From CAWCDJ01 sp963796485 (GTDB lineage: Bacteria; Acidobacteriota; Terriglobia; Bryobacterales; Bryobacteraceae): DNA of 64,000 bases. Of the stretch, positions 59,054-64,000 are shown piece after piece; the stretch's first letter is position 1, and each line of letters begins with the position of its first letter. A model generated the notes under the pieces. That model did not search any database. It saw only the letters and a program-made list of their open reading frames with translations, and was not told the DNA's origin. A program made the position numbers and the translations under genes. The stretch is taken from positions 434,001 to 498,000 of the forward strand of contig CAWCLV010000001.1 in assembly GCA_963796485.1 (NCBI GenBank), read 5' to 3'.

Positions 59054-60301
59054 CTAAACCCGGCTCAGGGCCAGCGCCGAGTTCTTGCTGCCGAACGCGA
59101 TGCAGTTGGCTACCGCGTGTTCGATCGCGAGCCGGCGGCCGGGGCAGGTAACGTAGTCGAGATCGCACTCGGGGTCGGGCTCGTCCACGTTGATCGTCGG
59201 AGGCAGCACGCCGTCGCGCATCGCCAGCAGGGTAGCGGCGACGCCCGCCGCTCCGCAGGCGCCCTGAGGATGGCCGATCAGGCTTTTGATGGACGACCCC
59301 GCCAGCTGGTAGGCATGGCCGTCGAAGGCCAGCTTCACGGCGCGGGTCTCGATGCGGTCGTTCAGTTCGGTGGAGGTCCCGTGATAGTTGATGTACTGCA
59401 CTTCGGATGGCGGGATGCCGGCTTCGTCGAGCGCCATGCCGATGGCTCGCGCCGGTTCCTCGCCGCACTCTTCCAGCCGCACGCGATGAAAGGCTTCACA
59501 GGTGGAGCCGTATCCGGTAATCTCTCCGTAGATGTGCGCGCCTCGCGCGCGCGCCTGCTCCATTTCTTCCATCACGAAGAACCAGGCGCCTTCGGCGATC
59601 ACGAACCCGTCACGATCGCGCGAAAACGGGCGCGATGCGCGCTCCGGCTCGTTGTTCCAGCGGGTGGACATGATCCGCATCAACTGGAATCCGCGCAGGA
59701 TCAGCGGCGCGATCGGGGCATCCACGCCGCCCGCGATCATCGTGTTCAGAACGCCCGTCCGGATATGCCGGAACGAATAGCCGATCGCATCGGTCGAAGA
59801 GGTGCAGCCGGTGGAGACGATGTGGCTCAGGCCGCGGAAGCCGAACCGCATCGAGACCTCGCTCGCCAGAGTCCCGATCGTTCCCGTGGGAATCGTGTAG
59901 ACGCTGCACTGCTTCAGGTGGCCGGTGTAGTAGAGCCGGTACTGCTCTTCGGTGAAGTCCTGGCTGCCGCCGCCCGAACCCACGAGGACGCCGATCTGCC
60001 GCAGTTCGTCGCGGGACATGGCGTGCGGGTCGAGCCCCGCATCCTGCAACGCTTCCGCCACGCTGGCCGCCGCCAGCGGGACGGCGCGCGATACGTGAGG
60101 CCGGTCCTTCACCTCGACGTACTGCTTCTCGTCGAATTCGTCGGGTACTTGGCCCGCTACCTGAACGGTGTACCCGGTGGGATCGAAGCGGCTGATTCTT
60201 CTCACCCCGCTTTTACCGCACTTGGTGGCATCCCAGAAGCGTTCCCGCCCAATTCCATTGGGACTCACCGCTCCGATTCCAGTAATAACGACGCGCCTCA
60301 T
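59054..60301 (-). CDS. Beta-ketoacyl-ACP synthase (FabF-like KAS II family)
   Basis: 415 residues, thiolase fold. Catalytic C166 in HIVSTGCTSSTDAIGY, H307 in YINYHGTSTELND and a second His in SSIKSLIGHPQGACGA (K339, H344). The nucleophile elbow GCTSSTDAIG differs from the usual DTACSSS of FabF, and no acyl carrier protein or other fab gene is adjacent, so it may serve a dedicated lipid or polyketide-like pathway rather than bulk fatty-acid synthesis. Length is normal. Confidence 0.88.
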   Translation of the reverse strand: MRRVVITGIGAVSPNGIGRERFWDATKCGKSGVRRISRFDPTGYTVQVAGQVPDEFDEKQYVEVKDRPHVSRAVPLAAASVAEALQDAGLDPHAMSRDELRQIGVLVGSGGGSQDFTEEQYRLYYTGHLKQCSVYTIPTGTIGTLASEVSMRFGFRGLSHIVSTGCTSSTDAIGYSFRHIRTGVLNTMIAGGVDAPIAPLILRGFQLMRIMSTRWNNEPERASRPFSRDRDGFVIAEGAWFFVMEEMEQARARGAHIYGEITGYGSTCEAFHRVRLEECGEEPARAIGMALDEAGIPPSEVQYINYHGTSTELNDRIETRAVKLAFDGHAYQLAGSSIKSLIGHPQGACGAAGVAATLLAMRDGVLPPTINVDEPDPECDLDYVTCPGRRLAIEHAVANCIAFGSKNSALALSRV

Positions 60302-60348
60302 TGGTTTCGCTTTGATTTAGGTCTAAAGGTCAGTATAGGCTGAAACAT

Positions 60349-60885
60349 ATGGAAGCTGCTACGGAGTCACGCGCCGCGAGAGCGCTCTCCGCCATTTTTG
60401 CCGGTCTTCAGGCCGGCATGCTTGGCGCCATCGCGATGCTGGCGTGGCTCGGTCTCGGCGCCGAATGGCACAACCGGAGCTTCTGGACGGCCGAGAACCT
60501 GATCGCCACTGCGTTCTGGGGGCCCGGCGCGGTCCGCAGAGGATTCGGATTCCAGAGCATCTCCGGAATGGCTCTGTACCTGATCATCTATAGCCTTCTC
60601 GGCGCGGCCCTCGCGTTCGGCTTGCGAGATCGTATACGCCCCGCGCGGACGCTGCTGGTGGGAATCGTTTTTGCCCTGGCGTGGTACTACCTGTCGTATC
60701 GCCTGATCTATGCCAGGGTGTTGCCGATCGTCGCTTTGCTGCACGTCGAGCGGCAAACCCTGGTAGGGCACCTGATCTATGGGACGTTTTTGGGGAGATA
60801 TCCGGCGTTTCTGCCGAAAACACCCGAACCAGCCCCCGCCGCGCCCAACGAACCGCCGGCGGAGAGTGATGGGTCGCAGGCCTGA
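60349..60885 (+). CDS. Small membrane protein of unknown function
   Basis: 178 residues with about four transmembrane helices (GAIAMLAWLGLGAEWHN, MALYLIIYSLLGAALAFGL, TLLVGIVFALAWYYLSYRLI, and an amphipathic segment near VALLHVERQTLVGHLIYGTF), ending in a Pro/Glu-rich tail (TPEPAPAAPNEPPAESDG). No recognised family. A TATAGG box lies 9 nt upstream of the ATG. Divergent from the ketosynthase gene, convergent with rpsA. Confidence 0.7.
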   Translation: MEAATESRAARALSAIFAGLQAGMLGAIAMLAWLGLGAEWHNRSFWTAENLIATAFWGPGAVRRGFGFQSISGMALYLIIYSLLGAALAFGLRDRIRPARTLLVGIVFALAWYYLSYRLIYARVLPIVALLHVERQTLVGHLIYGTFLGRYPAFLPKTPEPAPAAPNEPPAESDGSQA

Positions 60886-60898
60886 CGAGCCGGCGCTT

Positions 60899-62614
60899 CT
60901 AGGCAAGTTCGACTTCGATCTTTTTCGCGGCCGGGTCGAGCTTCACGATGCGAAAACTGCGGATCTGGCCGGAGCGCAGGGACTCGCGCTGGCCGCCGCC
61001 GGCCGAATGGCCGCTCTTCCACTTGGCTGCAAGCATCGAACTGAGCGAGGAAACGTCGGTCTTGGCCGCCGTGACTTTTTCTTCCTTAGGCTGCTGTTCC
61101 GCGCCGGCCATGCGGCAGGTAGCTTGCACGCCCTCGCCGAGTTCCACGCGGGCGCGGTTGCCGGAAACCTCCACCATGCGGCCGGTGACTACGTCGCCCT
61201 CTTTGTGCTCGGCGATGTACTCGTCCAGACTGGTCGGTATCAGCTGCTTCATGCCCAGCCGCAGCCGGCGCTTCTCGGTATCGACCTCGAGCACCTGGGC
61301 CTTAACGGCCTGCCCGACCTTCAAAACGTCCTGCGGATGGTTGATCCGCTTCTCGGCGCTGATGTCGCCGACGTGGATCATGCCTTCCACGCCTTCGGCC
61401 AACTGGACGAAAGCGCCGAATTTCTGCAGGCTCACCACCGGGGCTTCCACCACCGTGCCCACGGGATACTTCTGCGGCACCTCGGCCCACGGATCGCCCA
61501 ATGCCTGCTTCAGCCCGAGTGAAATGCGGCGGTCGGCCTGGTTGACCCCCAGGATCACCACATCCACCTGGTCGCCCGGCTTCAGTACGTCCGAGGGTTT
61601 GCGGACTTTCTTGGACCAGGACATCTCGGAAAGGTGGATCAACCCTTCCACGCCCTTCTCGAGTTCCACGAACGCCCCGAAATCCGCGACCCTGGTGACG
61701 CCGCCGTGTACGCGGTCTCCGGTCTTGTACTTTTCACTGGCGAGTTCCCACGGGTGCGGCAGGAGCTGCTTCATCCCGAGCGAGATCCGCTTCTTGCCGG
61801 GATCGACCTTCAGAACCTTGGCCTCCACCTGCTGTCCGACGCTCAATACGTCGGCCGGCTTGTTGATGCGGCCCCACGAGATGTCCGCCACATGCAGCAG
61901 CGCGTCCACGCCCCCGATATCGACGAAGGCGCCGTAATCGGTCAGTCCGCGAACCGTGCCCTGAACCGTCTCGCCTTCCTTGATCTGGGAGTAGCGCTTC
62001 TCCTTGGTCTCCCGCTCTTCTTCCTCGAGAACCGCCCGGCGGTCCACCACTACGTCCTCGTCGGCCACGTCCAGCTTGATGATCCGGCAGCGGATTTCCT
62101 GCCCCACCAGCTTTTCCATCTCGGCCGCGTCTTTGGCGCCGCTGCGCGAAGCCGGCATGAAGGCGCGCACGCCCACGTCCACGCTCAACCCGCCCTTTAC
62201 GACCGCCGAAATCACGCCGGCAATCGCCGCCTTATCGGCGAACGCCTTTTCCAGCGCGGACCAGTCCCTCGGCCGCTCCACCTTGATCCGCGAGAGCTGG
62301 TAGTAGCCCTCCGGATCGCGACCCTTGATCGAAACCTGGAGCTTATCGCCCGGTTTCACCGTCTCGCCGGCAGCCTGGAAATCGGCGGCGGGGATAATGC
62401 CCTCCGTCTTGAAGCCGATATCGAGAAAAACAGACTCGCCGGACACCGCGATGACGGTGCCCTCCAAGCCCTTTCCGCCCTCTCCGGGACGGTGGGAATG
62501 AGACCGTTCGTATTGGGACAGAATGTCCCCGAAAGACTCGTGGTTAGCGTCTTTGGTGGGTTCGGATTCCGGAGCGGTGGCCCGATCCTGATCCAGCATG
62601 CTTGGGTTGGCCAT
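60899..62614 (-). CDS. rpsA: 30S ribosomal protein S1
   Basis: 571 residues with six S1 domains: GLEGTVIAVSGESVFLDIGF, VISAVVKGGLSVDVGVRAFM, VQGTVRGLTDYGAFVDIGGV, VHGGVTRVADFGAFVELEKG, VEAPVVSLQKFGAFVQLAEG and VTGRMVEVSGNRARVELGEG. Domains 3-5 are the most canonical; domain 6 and the C-terminal tail are diverged. Needed for initiation on structured or SD-poor mRNAs. The start at 62614 (MANPSMLDQDR) is preferred over the open frame to 62659. Divergent from the histidine kinase with 47 bp between. Confidence 0.96.
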   Translation of the reverse strand: MANPSMLDQDRATAPESEPTKDANHESFGDILSQYERSHSHRPGEGGKGLEGTVIAVSGESVFLDIGFKTEGIIPAADFQAAGETVKPGDKLQVSIKGRDPEGYYQLSRIKVERPRDWSALEKAFADKAAIAGVISAVVKGGLSVDVGVRAFMPASRSGAKDAAEMEKLVGQEIRCRIIKLDVADEDVVVDRRAVLEEEERETKEKRYSQIKEGETVQGTVRGLTDYGAFVDIGGVDALLHVADISWGRINKPADVLSVGQQVEAKVLKVDPGKKRISLGMKQLLPHPWELASEKYKTGDRVHGGVTRVADFGAFVELEKGVEGLIHLSEMSWSKKVRKPSDVLKPGDQVDVVILGVNQADRRISLGLKQALGDPWAEVPQKYPVGTVVEAPVVSLQKFGAFVQLAEGVEGMIHVGDISAEKRINHPQDVLKVGQAVKAQVLEVDTEKRRLRLGMKQLIPTSLDEYIAEHKEGDVVTGRMVEVSGNRARVELGEGVQATCRMAGAEQQPKEEKVTAAKTDVSSLSSMLAAKWKSGHSAGGGQRESLRSGQIRSFRIVKLDPAAKKIEVELA

Positions 62615-62661
62615 GAGAGGTACTACTTCATTGTGGCATAATCCCGACTGGGATATCATCC

Positions 62662-63915
62662 GTGCCCCTGAGTTCTGCTTTCCGCTGGTTCCGGCTCGTC
62701 CGGGCCCAGGATTTCGTTTGGATTCTGCTGTTCGCGGCTCTCGGATACACCACTCGCAACCGCGATATTTACGCCTGGGCGCCGCTGGCCGCCCTGGGAG
62801 TGGTGCAGTTGATCGAGCCTCGGATTTCCGCCCTGCAGACGCGTTCCGGCCGGATCTTCTGGACCGGCCTGAAACTGCTCCTGGGCTTCCTGCTGATCGG
62901 TTATACGGACGGGATCCGCAGCCGGTATTGGATCGTCATGCTCCTCCCGGTGGTTTCCGCAGGGACGACCTTCGGGATTCTGGGGACCCTTGCCGTCTCC
63001 TTCCTGGCGGCGGGCACCTACCTGGTCTTTCTGCTCTATATCGACTGGACTCAATACGTTCTGGAGTTCTCCGAGGCCACGGAACTCGTCCTGCGGGTGG
63101 TGTTCTTCGCCATGGTCGGCACGCTTGCCAACACCCTGGCCGAAGACTTGCGGGAGCAGTCGAGCAACTATCGCAGGACGGCGGAAAAACTGGCGGAGGC
63201 CAACCTGCAGATCCGCGACGCGGAAGAAGCGGTCCGCCGGTCCGACCGTCTGGCGGCTCTGGGGCAACTCTCCGCGGGCCTGGCGCATGAGTTGCGCAAC
63301 CCGCTTGGAACCATCAAAGCCTCGTCCGAAATGCTGACCTCGCAGATCAGTGCCGAAAACGAAGTCACGCGGGAACTGGCCGGGTTCATCGGCAGCGAAG
63401 TGGACCGTGCCAATTCGCTCATCACGCGCTTCCTGCAGTTCGCCCGCCCGCTTCAGGTGCGCCTGGAACAGGCGGATCTGACCCATGTTCTCGACAACGC
63501 GATTGCTATGGCCGCCCGTGAAACCCAGGGGATTACGGTTTACAAGAACTACTCGCCGGAGATCCCGCCTTTCGCGCTCGATGCCGAGCTGATGGAGCGG
63601 GTATTCTACAACCTGGTGTTGAACGCGGCCCAGGCCAGCCCGCCCGGCGGCACCGTGACGGTGAAGACCCGCGCGGCCCAGGGGACGGCGGAGATTGCCG
63701 TCATCGACCGCGGCGCCGGGATCCAGCCGAAAGACCGGGATTCCATTTTTAACCCCTTCTTCACCACCAAAACCAGCGGCGTGGGGCTGGGGCTCGCTAT
63801 CGTCGCCAAGATCGTGGATGAGCACGGCGGTAAAATAACGGTCGAGAGCGAACCGGCCAAGGGCAGCGTTTTTCGCGTGCTGCTTCCGATGGCGCGCTCC
63901 GAACTCACCGCATGA
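62662..63915 (+). CDS. Membrane sensor histidine kinase (NtrB-like)
   Basis: 417 residues from GTG. Six or so N-terminal transmembrane helices (about 15-165), a short coiled coil (LREQSSNYRRTAEKLAEANL), then H-box LAALGQLSAGLAHELRNPLG, N-box NLVLNAAQASPP, DRGAGIQPKD and the G-box TTKTSGVGLGLAIVAKIVDE. No PAS domain visible. The response regulator follows with a 4-bp overlap (ATGA), so the pair is a two-component system; kinases of this shape often pair with sigma-54 activators. Confidence 0.94.
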   Translation: MPLSSAFRWFRLVRAQDFVWILLFAALGYTTRNRDIYAWAPLAALGVVQLIEPRISALQTRSGRIFWTGLKLLLGFLLIGYTDGIRSRYWIVMLLPVVSAGTTFGILGTLAVSFLAAGTYLVFLLYIDWTQYVLEFSEATELVLRVVFFAMVGTLANTLAEDLREQSSNYRRTAEKLAEANLQIRDAEEAVRRSDRLAALGQLSAGLAHELRNPLGTIKASSEMLTSQISAENEVTRELAGFIGSEVDRANSLITRFLQFARPLQVRLEQADLTHVLDNAIAMAARETQGITVYKNYSPEIPPFALDAELMERVFYNLVLNAAQASPPGGTVTVKTRAAQGTAEIAVIDRGAGIQPKDRDSIFNPFFTTKTSGVGLGLAIVAKIVDEHGGKITVESEPAKGSVFRVLLPMARSELTA

Positions 63916-64000
63916 AAAAACGTATTTTGGTCGTCGAAGACGAAGAGAAGCTCCGGCGCGTCCTCGAATTGCAGTTGATCTCCTCCGGTTTCGATGTCGA
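63912..64000 (+). CDS. Response regulator, N-terminus only (cut by window edge)
   Basis: The first 29 residues: KKRILVVEDEEKLRRVLELQ, a receiver domain with the acidic pair (EDEE) before the phosphorylated Asp that lies outside the window. The start overlaps the kinase stop (ATGA). Output domain cannot be seen; NtrC-type is plausible from the kinase class but unproved. Confidence 0.9.
   Translation, partial: MKKRILVVEDEEKLRRVLELQLISSGFDV

Overview
The window reads as a high-GC chromosomal segment of an Acidobacteriota bacterium, most likely of the Bryobacterales/Solibacter type. This is inferred from gene content, not from a marker tree. The support is two full-length and one gutted MacB/FtsX-type ADOP permeases (acidobacterial duplicated orphan permeases), the start of a VWFA-related acidobacterial-domain protein, a PadR gene coupled to an ADOP gene, a PEP-CTERM protein, and several secreted proteins of acidobacterial flavour. 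I saw no rRNA, tRNA, CRISPR array, transposase or prophage genes by eye; no covariance-model search was possible.

Layout. 1-1.6 kb: VWA protein (cut by the window edge), endonuclease IV, a small Cys-containing protein. 1.7-9.1 kb: a TetR-led multidrug export operon (TetR, TolC-like, HlyD/YbhG-like, two ABC ATPases, two ABC-2 permeases), equivalent to E. coli cecR-ybhGFSR but with YbhF split in two, and with a promoter/palindrome in front. 9.2-29 kb: surface, carbohydrate and signalling genes: a secreted protein, a large beta-helix/beta-propeller protein, PadR plus ADOP remnant, a hybrid histidine kinase, an ADOP permease, two clan GH-A glycosidases, a second ADOP permease, an unknown protein, an S9 peptidase and a FucP-type sugar permease. 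29-32 kb: a TPR/O-GlcNAc-transferase-like protein overlapping a gene with a diadenylate-cyclase-like C-terminus. 32-41 kb: SGNH hydrolase, PEP-CTERM protein, a frameshifted YjhG-type sugar-acid dehydratase, a small HExxH protein, Gfo/Idh oxidoreductase, a sigma-54-preceded glycine-zipper protein ending in five histidines, an ATP-grasp-like protein and an enolase-superfamily enzyme. 41-64 kb: mostly housekeeping: PIN/TRAM protein-ispD-ispF, purA, addB-addA, ribBA, cdaA-cdaR-glmM followed by an HDAC-family gene, a ketosynthase, ribosomal protein S1, and a two-component pair cut by the right edge.

How the genes fit together. One theme is acquisition and breakdown of plant polysaccharide and sugar acids (pectate-lyase-like beta-helix, GH5, second GH-A glycosidase, FucP permease, YjhG and enolase-type dehydratases, Gfo/Idh). 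A second is export and envelope (Ybh-type pump, ADOP permeases, cdaA-cdaR-glmM linking c-di-AMP to cell-wall precursor supply). 

Non-coding structure is richer than usual. Two copies of a 146-187 bp element with arms of GCGGAG-type 8-mers lie at 4.9 and 27.4 kb. Three copies of a second inverted-repeat family (arm CCCGCTCCC...) sit at convergent gene ends (9.1, 22.2, 52.7 kb). Short GC palindromes lie at 29.0, 40.0 and 59.0 kb. Several genes have a -10-like hexamer only 5-11 nt before the start codon and no Shine-Dalgarno, suggesting leaderless or near-leaderless transcripts. The most unusual items are the DAC-like protein coupled to the O-GlcNAc-transferase-like gene, the Fe-S-type cysteine set in both AddA and AddB, the internally deleted ADOP gene, and the exact-consensus sigma-54 promoter in front of the poly-His glycine-zipper protein.
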